The notes beneath the pieces were generated by a model. The model saw only the letters and a program-made list of their open reading frames with translations, ran no database searches and was not told the DNA's origin. A stretch of DNA of 64,000 nt from Planctomycetota bacterium (GTDB taxonomy: Bacteria; Planctomycetota; Phycisphaerae; Phycisphaerales; SM1A02). Both the position numbers and the translations under genes were made by a program. The stretch spans positions 1-64,000 of the forward strand of contig QWPW01000008.1 of NCBI GenBank assembly GCA_003671025.1, in the 5' to 3' direction. Below are positions 18,675 to 30,080 of the stretch, one piece after another (within the stretch, counting starts at the first letter, position 1; the number at the start of each line of letters is the position of its first letter).

Positions 18675-20240
18675 ATGAGCACAACTATGCACCCACTTCT
18701 TTCTCGGCTTGGACTTGACAACGATCCACGATTGTGTGCGCCAGGTACGGCGAATTCAGTCACGAGCGACAATCCCGCCACGGGCAAAGCCATCGCCGCG
18801 GTTCGATTGCAATCGCGCGCGGACTACGAATCAGCGGTGCTGCGCGCAACTCGTGCGCAAGCATCGTGGCGTCAACTTCCTGCGCCAAAGCGCGGTGAAG
18901 TCGTGCGTCTCATGGGCAACGCGCTGCGCGATGTCAAGGAACCGCTGGGCGAATTAGTTGCGCTCGAGATGGGCAAGTTGCGCGCCGAGGGTCTGGGCGA
19001 AGTGCAAGAGTCAATCGACATCGCCGACTTCGCAGTGGGACTCTCGCGACAGTTGTATGGGCTCACTATGCACTCGGAGCGACCGGGTCACCGCATGTAT
19101 GAACAGTGGCATCCGCTGGGAACCATCGGCATCATTACCGCCTTCAATTTCCCCAACGCAGTGTGGGCGTGGAACGCGATGTTGGCCGCAGTGTGCGGCG
19201 ATGCGTGCATTTGGAAGCCGTCGTTGTTGACGCCGTTGGTGGCGGTCGCGACCACCCATGTGTGCGCGAATGTGCTGCGAACTCAAGAAGTGTGGCGACC
19301 GAATCAATTCGACGATGGCATTGATCCCGCGGATTTGTTTCCCTTGATCATCGGCACCGACGCAGAAGTGAGCGAGCCGATGGTGGCTGATCGGCGCTTG
19401 CCATTGATCTCGGCAACGGGATCGTGCCGCATGGGTCGTGCCGTGGGCTCAGTGGTTGCGCAACGACTCGGCCGCGCGCTGCTCGAACTCGGCGGCAACA
19501 ACGCAATCATCGTGATGGACGATGCAGACATGGATCTCGTCGCGCGCGCAGTCGTGTTTGGCGCGGTGGGTACTGCGGGACAACGTTGCACTTCGACGCG
19601 TCGCTTGCTGGTGCATGAAGCGGTGGTCGATGATCTTTGCGCGCGTTTGACGAAGGCGTATCAAGCGGTGCCAGTTGGCGATCCGTTGATTGCAGGAACG
19701 CTCATGGGTCCGCTCATCAGCGCGACGGCCGTGGCGGGAATGCGTCACGCGTGTGTCGAGGCGGAGCGCGAAGGATGCACGCTGCTCGCGGGTGGAGTGC
19801 GCGGAATCGAACGATTCAAAGGGAAACCAGGCAATTTCGTCGAGCCCACGCTCTATCGCGTTCCTCGCGGCGCGCGCCCGAAGATTTGCAACGACGAAAC
19901 TTTCGCGCCGATTCTCTACGTCTACTCGGTGTCGAATCTCGATGAAGCGATGGAGATTCAGAACAGCGTCGATCAAGGATTGTCGAGCGCGATCTTTACG
20001 CTCAACATGCGCCACGCCGAGCGATTCCTTTCGAGCGAAGGCTCCGACTGCGGTATCGCGAATGTGAACATCGGTACATCAGGCGCGGAAATCGGCGGAG
20101 CGTTCGGCGGCGAGAAAGACACCGGCGGCGGACGCGAAAGCGGCAGCGACAGTTGGCGCCAATACATGCGTCGACAAACCTGCACCATTAATTGGTCGAA
20201 GGAATTGCCGCTCGCGCAGGGAATTCAGTTTGATATCTGA
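18675..20240 (+). CDS. Aldehyde dehydrogenase family 7 (antiquitin-like; possible piperideine-6-carboxylate dehydrogenase)
   Basis: LELGGNNAIIVMDDADMDLVARAVVFGAVGTAGQRCTSTRRLLVHE; C-terminal GGEKDTGGGRESGSDSWRQYMRRQTCTINW; start 18675 or 18687. Confidence 0.88.
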   Translation: MSTTMHPLLSRLGLDNDPRLCAPGTANSVTSDNPATGKAIAAVRLQSRADYESAVLRATRAQASWRQLPAPKRGEVVRLMGNALRDVKEPLGELVALEMGKLRAEGLGEVQESIDIADFAVGLSRQLYGLTMHSERPGHRMYEQWHPLGTIGIITAFNFPNAVWAWNAMLAAVCGDACIWKPSLLTPLVAVATTHVCANVLRTQEVWRPNQFDDGIDPADLFPLIIGTDAEVSEPMVADRRLPLISATGSCRMGRAVGSVVAQRLGRALLELGGNNAIIVMDDADMDLVARAVVFGAVGTAGQRCTSTRRLLVHEAVVDDLCARLTKAYQAVPVGDPLIAGTLMGPLISATAVAGMRHACVEAEREGCTLLAGGVRGIERFKGKPGNFVEPTLYRVPRGARPKICNDETFAPILYVYSVSNLDEAMEIQNSVDQGLSSAIFTLNMRHAERFLSSEGSDCGIANVNIGTSGAEIGGAFGGEKDTGGGRESGSDSWRQYMRRQTCTINWSKELPLAQGIQFDI

Positions 20241-20268
20241 GTGACTCGACGAGCTCACGCAACTAAAA

Positions 20269-20316
20269 ACGCTGGGCGCACGAGAGTCTCGTGCGCCCAG
20301 CGTCTTTGTTTTTTAA
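20269..20316. terminator. Strong probably bidirectional intrinsic terminator
   Basis: Perfect 17-bp inverted repeat ACGCTGGGCGCACGAGA-G-TCTCGTGCGCCCAGCGT followed by T-rich tract; A-run upstream; lies between convergent genes. Confidence 0.93.
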
Positions 20317-20328
20317 GTCAGCGTTCGC

Positions 20329-21030
20329 TCAACTCGATCCGTCACGCGCGCGCGCCAGCGATTCCGGAAATGGAAACGCTGCGTATGCGCCAACGGCCGA
20401 TGTTTCCCACGCCGATGGCGGTGGATAGAGATCGCCTTCAAATCCCGCGCTGTGCATCGCACGCAGCACCGCTTCGAGCGAAGGCTCGCGTCCTTCGTGA
20501 TCCACGGCGCGATTCGACTTGGCCCCGATGAAACTCACCGTGGCCACGGGCTGTCGATCGCGTCGACCATCAAGCATCGATTGCGCGGTACGAAAGCCGC
20601 GATACAAATCTTCGAGCGTGAAGTGATCACGTCCGCGCGGACGCAGCAACGCAAGAATCAGCAGTCGATCCAAATCAAACTTGAGCACATACGGCTCGCG
20701 ATCCTCTTTCGCATGCAGACTGATGGCATCGCGAAACACGCGCGCGTAACTGGTCGCGCTCGAGAGCGACCACTGCGAACCCGGAACCAAACGCAACAGC
20801 TCCGCGACCACGCCCTTGGAATTGTCGACATCGTTGATGCCACAAATCACCGTGCGATATCGCCCCGCAACAAGATCATCGAGGATGTGATGTCCCCACA
20901 ACAAACGAATGCGCGGACGACCCGTGACCGAATGCGGATCGCCCGCGGGAAGCAAACGTACTTGTGGCTGCGACGGAGAAACTTCGAGCAGTCGATCACC
21001 GTCACCGTCGTACATGCGAAGCGTGGTCAT
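20329..21030 (-). CDS. Conserved hypothetical protein
   Basis: Single ORF consistent with codon usage; lies between the terminator and cyclophilin gene; no family recognised. Confidence 0.6.
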   Translation of the reverse strand: MTTLRMYDGDGDRLLEVSPSQPQVRLLPAGDPHSVTGRPRIRLLWGHHILDDLVAGRYRTVICGINDVDNSKGVVAELLRLVPGSQWSLSSATSYARVFRDAISLHAKEDREPYVLKFDLDRLLILALLRPRGRDHFTLEDLYRGFRTAQSMLDGRRDRQPVATVSFIGAKSNRAVDHEGREPSLEAVLRAMHSAGFEGDLYPPPSAWETSAVGAYAAFPFPESLARARDGSS

Positions 21031-21087
21031 GAGTTTCCCTTTGCAGTGGAACCAGGCGGCCGAATCGATAGACGCGCGTTGTTGCGC

Positions 21088-21828
21088 TTACTTGGTGGCG
21101 GGAGCAGTTGGCGCAGCAGCGGGAGTTGTTGGCGCAGCGGCGGGGGCTTTCGACGCTTCGATGAGCTTGTCCGCGTCGGCCTTGGAGACCATCACCACTT
21201 TGGTCAGCAGTACATCCGCGGTCGGCCAGTCGCTCATGCCGTGCTTGACACCCGTCTTCACTTTCGCAATCTCGTCGACGACTTTCATGCCCACCAACAC
21301 CTTGCCAAACACGGCGTAGCCCGCGCCTGTCGCTGGTGAGGCATCAAGCATGTCGTTGTCTTTGAGGCTGATGAAAAACTGGCTGGTGGCGCTGTTGGGA
21401 TCGGGAGTGCGCGCCATCGAAAGCGTGCCGCGCGAATTCTTGAGCCCGTTCTTGCCTTCGTTCTTGATCGGGGCTTGCGTGGATTTCTGCACGCCGTCGG
21501 CGTTGAATCCGCCACCTTGAATGACGAAGCCAGGCATCACGCGATGGAACACGGTGTTGTCGAAGTGTCCGCTCTTGATGTAGCTCACGAAGTTCTCGAC
21601 GGAGATCGGCGCCTTGGCGCGATCAAGCTCAATCAAGATTGGACCTTTGGTGGTCGAGAGAATCGCGTATTCGATGCTTTCTGCGGCGGGTGTCTTCTCG
21701 GCTGCGGGCGCAGTGGTTGCGGGCGCTTTCGCGGGCGCAGTCCCATCTTGCGCAGATGCGCCGAGAACGATCGAAGAAGTGAGCGAGAGCGCGAGCAAGA
21801 ACGATGTCGTGTTGAGCATTGAGAGCAC
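21088..21828 (-). CDS. Secreted cyclophilin-type peptidyl-prolyl cis-trans isomerase
   Basis: SVENFVSYIKSGHFDNTVFHRVMPGFVIQGGGFNADG...NSRGTLSMARTPDPNSATSQFFISLKDN...GYAVFGKVLVGMKVVDEIAK; signal peptide. Confidence 0.93.
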   Translation of the reverse strand: MLSMLNTTSFLLALSLTSSIVLGASAQDGTAPAKAPATTAPAAEKTPAAESIEYAILSTTKGPILIELDRAKAPISVENFVSYIKSGHFDNTVFHRVMPGFVIQGGGFNADGVQKSTQAPIKNEGKNGLKNSRGTLSMARTPDPNSATSQFFISLKDNDMLDASPATGAGYAVFGKVLVGMKVVDEIAKVKTGVKHGMSDWPTADVLLTKVVMVSKADADKLIEASKAPAAAPTTPAAAPTAPATK

Positions 21829-22042
21829 CTAAACAAAGTCGGATATGAAGTCGGATGACACGGAAGTGAGGGTGGCGATGATAGCGCGGCAGGTCCGCCT
21901 TATTGGTTGCGCGAAGCACCTGATCATGTGGGCGGATTGATCGGCGCATGATTCGGTGCAGGATCGCCGCGCAACTCCACCGAGGGCTATCCTCGCGTAG
22001 CATCGAAAGGCTCGAACGACCTCAGTAGTTCCACTGATTCCT

Positions 22043-24619
22043 ATGCAAAAGCCACCCGCAGCCAAGACTGTTTCGACCACGCCCCGCACCGCCGAAGTTG
22101 TTGCTGTCCCGATGTGGTGGCACCGAGGAATCGTCGGCCGCTGCTTCGATCTCTTCTCCAACGTCCGCCTAGGCATCGTGCTCTTGGTGCTGCTGTTCAT
22201 CTACTCGTCGATTGGTTCTGCGGGCGTGCTCTATCCCGATCGATTGAGCATGACGAGTTGGAACATCTTTTCGAGCGACTTCTGGGCGCATGATCAGCTG
22301 CGGCAATGGCGCGGTCTCGAGATGACCGAGTTCGAGTGGTTCCACTGGTGGCCCTTCAGCACGCTGATGATTCTCATCAGCATCAACATCGTGGTCACCA
22401 CGCTGCGTCGCATTCCATTCAAGCCGGTGAACTACGGCGTGTGGCTGATTCACACGGGAATTCTCGTGTTGATCGGTGGATCGTTTTACTACTTCACCAC
22501 CAAGGTCGAAGGCGATGCTCCAGTCGCGCGACGAAAAATCATCGCGACGTATTCCACCATCGCGCCTGATGGAACGTCTCAACAAGAGACGATCGACTTT
22601 CTCGCCAGCCCTGGAATTCGCGCGGAAATCGGCGGAAAAACCCCGATTTCCTACGAGGTCACTTCGATCGATCCCGCGTGGGAGTTGCTCTCAGGTGTCG
22701 ACAAAGGCAAGCGGGTGTACAGCGTGACCGTGGCCATCGAACGCGATGGCAAACGTTTCATGCGCCAGTTGCTCGACGGATATCCCGAGTTCACCGAGGA
22801 TCTCATTCTCACTGGTGACTCCAAGCAACCAGTGAAGCGCGCAGTCAAAGAGTTGGGCAAGCCTATCTTTGACGATGCGCTCTCACTCACGCTCGACTAT
22901 GAGCCGCAGCAATGGTTTTACTTGCGCAACGAGTTGGCGAAATCGTGGGCGCTCTATGTGCGCAAGCCTGGCGCCGCGACATGGACCGAGCGACGCATCG
23001 ATGGACTGCCGTTGTACAACGACTATGTTGCAAGTCGCGACGCAGTGTTCCAAGTCGGCGGACAAGAGCTGCTGCCGCTGCATGCGATTGACATTCCTAT
23101 TCCCGCGACCGACCCCGCGGATCCCTGCGCCGATGTCGACTTTCGCGTGACTGGGTATCTCCGCTACGCCGTCATGCGCAGTCGCTACGTCGAAGGACCC
23201 GAAGGCAGCGCGGAGAATCCTGTCGCCTTCGTCACCGTCACCGATGATCGCGGTCAACGCGGCGACTATCGCTTGGTGGCGCGTGACCCGGAACTCTCGC
23301 GCGCCGATGGTGGCGTGCTGCGCTTCACCGAAATCACCGACGAAGCAGCGCTCGCGCCGATTCTCAAACAGCCATCGTTGATCATTTCGATTCCCTCACA
23401 AAACATCGAGATTCGCGAGGAAATTCGCGACGTCGCGGCGGCAAATCCAGACGCTCCGTTTGTTGAAATCAATGGCAGCGGCGTCGAGGGCAAAGCGGCC
23501 TATGCCTATCGGGTGGTGAATGTGCGCGACGATGTGCCGATTGGAAACGCCTCTGTTTCGCTGGCTATTCTCGAAGTGCGTACCCCCAAGGGCGTGTTCC
23601 GTCGTTGGGTGTTTTCTGATCCAACCTTGACGCGCGATGTGGTTGCCCCTGATGCATCTGATGCACACGGCGCACCGAAGCTTGAAGATGAGTCGATTGA
23701 AGTGCGCTACGAACCAGGCAACGGACTGGCGTTGGTCACGCTGGTGCATGGACCAGAACAAGGGCGCTTGCGCATGGTGAGTGCGCTCGGTGGTGCTGAG
23801 GCGAATGTGCAAGAGATCAGCGAAGGCAAGCCCGCGCCAGTGGCCAGCGGCGTGATCGTTACCGTGGAAGATCTCATGTTGCACGCGGTGCTCGAGAACA
23901 AGCCGCTGGTGATTCCGCGCGAAGAACGCCAACGCGACGCGATGGAAATGTTTGCCTTGATCCAACTCGAAGCGCCCGGCGCGCGCGCGCAGTGGATTCC
24001 CTTCAATCGTTGGGTTTCTGATTCGACGCGTGAAGTGCTGCGTCGCTCGCCCTATCAACCGCGCTCGGTGACCCTCGCCGATGGTCAGGTCATCGAGGTG
24101 TTGTTCTCGCGTCAACGGTTGCCGCTCAACACACGGGTGGCGCTCGATGAATTCGTACTCACTTCGCATGTCGGTGGATTTACTGGCGCGCAGGGAAGTA
24201 TTCGCGACTACACAAGTCGCGTCCGCTTTCGTGACGCGGCCGCTGGCGCAGACTCAACCGCGACCAACTCGGGTTGGAGCGCGCCTGTTGAAGTGAGTGT
24301 CAACAATCCCATCGAGCACGATGGTCTGTGGTACTTCCAAGCGCAGTGGGATCCACCAGAAGACAGTCGTGAAGAGGGGGAAACCCCTAGTCAAGGCTTC
24401 AACTACACCGTCCTCGGCGTGGGAAATCGCAACGGCGTGTATGTGCAATTGCTTGGCTGTTGCATCGCAGTGTCGGGCATGATTTATGCGTTCTATGTGA
24501 AGCCCGTCTTGAAGCGCCGCCGTCAAGACGAGGTGCTCGCGGGACTGGGCGTGAAGAACGGTTCATCGAACAACAAGCGCTCCGATGCGAAGGCCGGCGC
24601 AAGGAAGGTGTCTCCATGA
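22043..24619 (+). CDS. resB: ResB-like cytochrome c biogenesis protein (system II)
   Basis: FSNVRLGIVLLVLLFIYSSIGSAG; GVWLIHTGILVLIGG; long periplasmic region; C-terminal TM; followed by CcsA-like gene. Confidence 0.85.
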   Translation: MQKPPAAKTVSTTPRTAEVVAVPMWWHRGIVGRCFDLFSNVRLGIVLLVLLFIYSSIGSAGVLYPDRLSMTSWNIFSSDFWAHDQLRQWRGLEMTEFEWFHWWPFSTLMILISINIVVTTLRRIPFKPVNYGVWLIHTGILVLIGGSFYYFTTKVEGDAPVARRKIIATYSTIAPDGTSQQETIDFLASPGIRAEIGGKTPISYEVTSIDPAWELLSGVDKGKRVYSVTVAIERDGKRFMRQLLDGYPEFTEDLILTGDSKQPVKRAVKELGKPIFDDALSLTLDYEPQQWFYLRNELAKSWALYVRKPGAATWTERRIDGLPLYNDYVASRDAVFQVGGQELLPLHAIDIPIPATDPADPCADVDFRVTGYLRYAVMRSRYVEGPEGSAENPVAFVTVTDDRGQRGDYRLVARDPELSRADGGVLRFTEITDEAALAPILKQPSLIISIPSQNIEIREEIRDVAAANPDAPFVEINGSGVEGKAAYAYRVVNVRDDVPIGNASVSLAILEVRTPKGVFRRWVFSDPTLTRDVVAPDASDAHGAPKLEDESIEVRYEPGNGLALVTLVHGPEQGRLRMVSALGGAEANVQEISEGKPAPVASGVIVTVEDLMLHAVLENKPLVIPREERQRDAMEMFALIQLEAPGARAQWIPFNRWVSDSTREVLRRSPYQPRSVTLADGQVIEVLFSRQRLPLNTRVALDEFVLTSHVGGFTGAQGSIRDYTSRVRFRDAAAGADSTATNSGWSAPVEVSVNNPIEHDGLWYFQAQWDPPEDSREEGETPSQGFNYTVLGVGNRNGVYVQLLGCCIAVSGMIYAFYVKPVLKRRRQDEVLAGLGVKNGSSNNKRSDAKAGARKVSP

Positions 24620-26430
24620 TTCGCCAAATGATGCGCTCCACTTCACGCGTCGTCCCTGTGAACGCTCGCGTCGCTCATATTCAGCGTTGGTCATGCTGCA
24701 TCGCCGTGTTGGCGTTGTCCATTCTGTTGAATGCGACGCACGCGCACGCGCAGCCACAACTCGACGCGAAGACCTTCGCGCAAGAAGTCGATCTCGCGCC
24801 ACTGGGAACCGTCGCGATTCAAAGCGATGGCCGACTCAAGAGTCTCTCCAGTTACGCCAACGAGATGATGGGCTTCGTGAGCGGACCGCGCAAGATCGCG
24901 GGACAAACCCAGCTCTTCACCTACTTCGACATGTTGTTTCGTCCCGATGCCTATCGCGACGCGGATGTGATTTACGTGAAAGGCGGTCCAGCGCGCGCCA
25001 TGATTTCCGATGCGGTGCTTGCGGGCGATGACTCGGAGTCGATGCAATCGCGCATGAGGGGATTTGCCTCGAGTGGTCTCATCTCGGAGACGCTCATCGC
25101 CAAGCCCGCGGTGTTGAAGGTGCTGCGTCAGATGCAGAGCGATCTCATTCGCACTGCCAAAGTTGTCGATGCGATTGACTCGGCGATGCGCGTGAAAGAT
25201 CCGCGCTCGCTGTTGGGTCGATTGCTCATCGTTCCACGCGGAGACGGCAATGCGTTTGCGCCGTGGCACGGCATTGCCGAAGTCATGTTTGCAGAAGGCA
25301 AAGAATCAGTGCCGGGATCGATGCTGCTCCTCGCCGCGAAGGAAGAGCCGCCTGCAGATCTCACCGCCGAGCAGATTGCGCAAGTGGGCGATGCGTGGCG
25401 CGCGATGGTGCGTTCGTGGCTGCGCGAAGATGCTGCCGGTGTGAACGCCGCAGTGCTCGCATTGTCGCAGCAACTTCCCAAGATTGATGTCGTCAACTAT
25501 CCCGATCAAAACCGACTCGCCTGGGAGCACTGGTATTTCGCCAACGGACACATGACCAAAGTGTGGTTGGTGTACCTCGGCGCGGTGGTGTTCTTGCTGC
25601 TGGGATTCGTGTGGAAGTGGCCACGCGCGCGGCAAATTGGCTTGGGCATCTTCGCGGTGGCGTTGTTGTTGCACACCAGCGCCGTCGTGTTGCGCTGGTA
25701 CATCTCGTCGCGCTGGCCTAACTCCAACATGTTCGAAGCGGTGACGACGTCGGCATGGTTTGGCTGCGTCGGCGCCGTCGTGATCGAGTGCTTCGTTCGT
25801 CGCACCGCGATGGCAAGTCTCTTCGCGTTAGGCGGCGCGGTGACGGCGATGGTCGCATTGATGGCCGCATATTTCTTGCCCGTGCATCTCAATCCCAACA
25901 TCGGCAACATGATGCCTGTGCTTCACGATGTGTGGCTGTACATCCACACCAACGTGATCATCTTTAGCTACGTGTTGATCTTCATGGCCGCGGTGTCAGG
26001 CGCGCTCTACTTGGGGCATCGCGCCCTCGGCGGTGCTGCGACATTCGCGCGCGTTGGTGGCGCGGGAAGTCTCATTCTCACGGGAAATCACGGCGAAGAA
26101 CTCATGTCGCCAGGACGTGCACAGTGGGGCGAGATTCTCGATGGAGTCACCATGGTGCTCATGGAGATTTCGTTCGTCCTGCTGTGGACCGGCATCATCA
26201 TGGGCGCGATTTGGGCCGACCATTCATGGGGACGACCGTGGGGCTGGGATCCCAAAGAAGTCTTCGCGCTCAACACGTTCATCGTCTTCGCGCTCTTGGT
26301 TCATGTGCGACACAAGGTCAAGGACAAGGGATACTGGACTGCGGTGCTCTCAGTGGTGGGCGCGGCAGTGATGCTCTTCAACTGGATTGTGATCAACTTC
26401 GTGATCACCGGTTTGCATTCCTACGCATGA
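24616..26430 (+). CDS. ccsA: CcsA/ResC-like cytochrome c biogenesis protein
   Basis: GIIMGAIWADHSWGRPWGWDPKEVFALNTFIVFALLVHVR (WWD-type domain), NSNMFEAVTTSAWF; ATGA overlap with resB. Confidence 0.9.
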   Translation: MIRQMMRSTSRVVPVNARVAHIQRWSCCIAVLALSILLNATHAHAQPQLDAKTFAQEVDLAPLGTVAIQSDGRLKSLSSYANEMMGFVSGPRKIAGQTQLFTYFDMLFRPDAYRDADVIYVKGGPARAMISDAVLAGDDSESMQSRMRGFASSGLISETLIAKPAVLKVLRQMQSDLIRTAKVVDAIDSAMRVKDPRSLLGRLLIVPRGDGNAFAPWHGIAEVMFAEGKESVPGSMLLLAAKEEPPADLTAEQIAQVGDAWRAMVRSWLREDAAGVNAAVLALSQQLPKIDVVNYPDQNRLAWEHWYFANGHMTKVWLVYLGAVVFLLLGFVWKWPRARQIGLGIFAVALLLHTSAVVLRWYISSRWPNSNMFEAVTTSAWFGCVGAVVIECFVRRTAMASLFALGGAVTAMVALMAAYFLPVHLNPNIGNMMPVLHDVWLYIHTNVIIFSYVLIFMAAVSGALYLGHRALGGAATFARVGGAGSLILTGNHGEELMSPGRAQWGEILDGVTMVLMEISFVLLWTGIIMGAIWADHSWGRPWGWDPKEVFALNTFIVFALLVHVRHKVKDKGYWTAVLSVVGAAVMLFNWIVINFVITGLHSYA

Positions 26431-27828
<1,398 letters not shown>

Positions 27829-27893
27829 CGCGCAACGGTTGACGCAAGTGTTGACACGCAAGGGTTGAGTGGAACACATCCACTACTGACTTC

Positions 27894-28871
27894 TCACGCG
27901 CAAGGAAACTTCGGCGTGCGTCCTTGCAGCACTTCGGCGACATCGCGCACCACCCAACTCATGTTGTTCATCGCAGTCACGGTTCGGCTGGCGAGATGCG
28001 GCGCGAGGTGCGCGTTGGGCAGCGCGATGAGCGGATTCCCCGCAACAAACGGCTCAGGACTGTGCACGTCGAGAAGCGCGCTCCCGGCGGGATTCGCGCG
28101 CAGCCACACCGCGAGCGCGTGGTGATCGATGACGTTGCCGCGCGCGGTGTTGATCAGAATCGCGTCGGTGTGCAGTTGTGCCAACAGCGCGGCGCTCACG
28201 AATCCGTTGTTGGCTGCGCCTCCATCGATGTGAATGCTCAGCACATCGCTGTGCGCAAACAAATCATGCAGACTCACGCACTCGGCGCCGTGGCACTCTG
28301 CAAACGGAATCGCAACGATGTCGTGATAGAGCACGCGAAAGCCGATCGCGCGCGCGACTTGCGCCACGCGCTTTCCCACGCGACCCATGCCGAGAATTCC
28401 GAGCACCATCTCATCCATCTGCCACAAGCCCACGACTTCTTGACGCAGCTCATCCCATTCGGTCTTGTCGACAGCGCATTCGAGAAACACGCGCGGTCGC
28501 AGCGCGTCGCACAGCAAACATAAAACGTATTCGACCACCGCTTGCGTGTTCGCGTCAGGTGTTGAGACGACGACGATGCCACGCTTCTTGCACGCGGCGA
28601 GATCGATGTTTTCCAAGCCAACACCGGCGCGACCAACCACTTTGAGTTGAGGAAGCAGTGCGAGCAGTGCCTCGTCCACTTGCGTGTAGGTACGAACGAC
28701 CAGCGCTTGCACGTCGTGCGCGGCATCGATGAATCGCGCATCCTCGACGGCCGCATGAATCACCTCGCAGTGATGCGCCAGCCAATCAGACGCTTCATCG
28801 CTCAGGTGCTCGGCGATGACCACCAACGGGCGCGAGGCAATGGGACGCACGGGGGACACGGAATCAGTCAT
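27894..28871 (-). CDS. D-isomer-specific 2-hydroxyacid dehydrogenase
   Basis: VVGRAGVGLENIDLAACKKRGIVVVSTPDANTQAVVEYVLCLL; LGILGMGRVGKRVAQVARAIGFRVLYHD; LINTARGNVIDHHALAVWL. Confidence 0.9.
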   Translation of the reverse strand: MTDSVSPVRPIASRPLVVIAEHLSDEASDWLAHHCEVIHAAVEDARFIDAAHDVQALVVRTYTQVDEALLALLPQLKVVGRAGVGLENIDLAACKKRGIVVVSTPDANTQAVVEYVLCLLCDALRPRVFLECAVDKTEWDELRQEVVGLWQMDEMVLGILGMGRVGKRVAQVARAIGFRVLYHDIVAIPFAECHGAECVSLHDLFAHSDVLSIHIDGGAANNGFVSAALLAQLHTDAILINTARGNVIDHHALAVWLRANPAGSALLDVHSPEPFVAGNPLIALPNAHLAPHLASRTVTAMNNMSWVVRDVAEVLQGRTPKFPCA

Positions 28872-28942
28872 GGGACAGGCACTTCACGCAGATGGGACCG
28901 GCAATAGGACAGGCACTCAACAAACAGTCATAGGACAGGCAC
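28865..28942. repeat. GGGACAGGCAC-type repeats at the dehydrogenase start codon
   Basis: CAGTCATGGGACAGGCAC 28865-28882 and CAGTCATAGGACAGGCAC 28925-28942 (60 nt apart); TAGGACAGGCAC also at 28905-28916. Confidence 0.9.
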
Positions 28943-29212
28943 TCGACAAAGAAATGAGGAGATGACCCGCCGGACAACAATCGCGAGGATAGAGGCATCA
29001 GTTGTTGCGTGCCGTCCGAGAACGGGAATCGCACGGCTCGCGCTCTCCCAACCGTTACAGACGGCCGCTCCATCCGCAACTCGCACAGGTCGGCGGGATG
29101 AACGGCGCGGATTCTGTCGATCTCGCGGCGGGATCCACCAGTTCCACGCGCTCGACCTCGAGCGCAGCGGCGGACCCATCGCGACGCCAGCGGTCGCACA
29201 GGAGCGCGAGTC

Positions 29213-29992
29213 ATGGATAAAGCAAGCGTTGTCGGAAGTCTCATTGGCATCGTCGCCTGCGTCCTCGTGATGTACATGGCGTCGCACGGTCACTTCGAGA
29301 TGTTCTATTCCGAGAAGGGCTTCATCATGGTCGGCGGTGGCACGGTTTCCGTGTTGCTCATGGCCATGCCCATTGAAAACCTTAAGTGCGTGCCTGGCTA
29401 TGTGAAGCGTTTCTTGTTCAACAAGGGACTGAGCGCGCTGGACACCGTGAAGTTGATGAGCTCGCTCTCGGACAAGGCTCGTCGCGACGGCATCTTGGCG
29501 CTTGAGAACGAAATCGAAAAGATCGACGACCCGTTCCTCTCCAAGGGACTGCGTATGGCGGTGGACGGCACCGATGAAGAAATCATCGAGACCACTTTGC
29601 GCCTCGAAGTGATGGCGATGCAAGAGCGTCACAAGGCGGGCAAGAAATTCTTCGACATCATCAAGGTGTACGCGCCGGGCTACGGCCTGGTGGCCACGCT
29701 CATTGGTCAAGTCGGAATGTTCGGCAACCTCGGTGGTGACATTCAAACGCTCGGTCACATGTTGGCCATCGCCGTCGTCGCGACCATGTACGGCACGGTG
29801 CTGGCGAACGCAGTTGCCGGTCCGATGGGTGACAAGCTTGCGCTTCGTTCGAGCGAAGAAATCCTCAGCCGCGAAATGATGCTGCAAGGAATTCTTTCGA
29901 TTCAAGCGGGCGACAATCCACGTGCGACGCAAGAGAAGATGCTCGCGTTCATTCCCAACACGGTGCGCCGTGGACTCAAGATGGCCGCGTAA
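29213..29992 (+). CDS. motA: Flagellar motor stator protein MotA
   Basis: SEKGFIMVGGGTVSVLLMAMP, YAPGYGLVATLIGQVGMFGNLGG, LAIAVVATMYGTVLANAVAGPMGDKL; followed by motB. Confidence 0.92.
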   Translation: MDKASVVGSLIGIVACVLVMYMASHGHFEMFYSEKGFIMVGGGTVSVLLMAMPIENLKCVPGYVKRFLFNKGLSALDTVKLMSSLSDKARRDGILALENEIEKIDDPFLSKGLRMAVDGTDEEIIETTLRLEVMAMQERHKAGKKFFDIIKVYAPGYGLVATLIGQVGMFGNLGGDIQTLGHMLAIAVVATMYGTVLANAVAGPMGDKLALRSSEEILSREMMLQGILSIQAGDNPRATQEKMLAFIPNTVRRGLKMAA

Positions 29993-30080
29993 ACATGGCG
30001 GAAATCCTGCGGAAACACGCGAGTTCACAGTGACCCCGTGGCACGCGCAATCACGATTGCGCATATCGAGAGAATGAACC

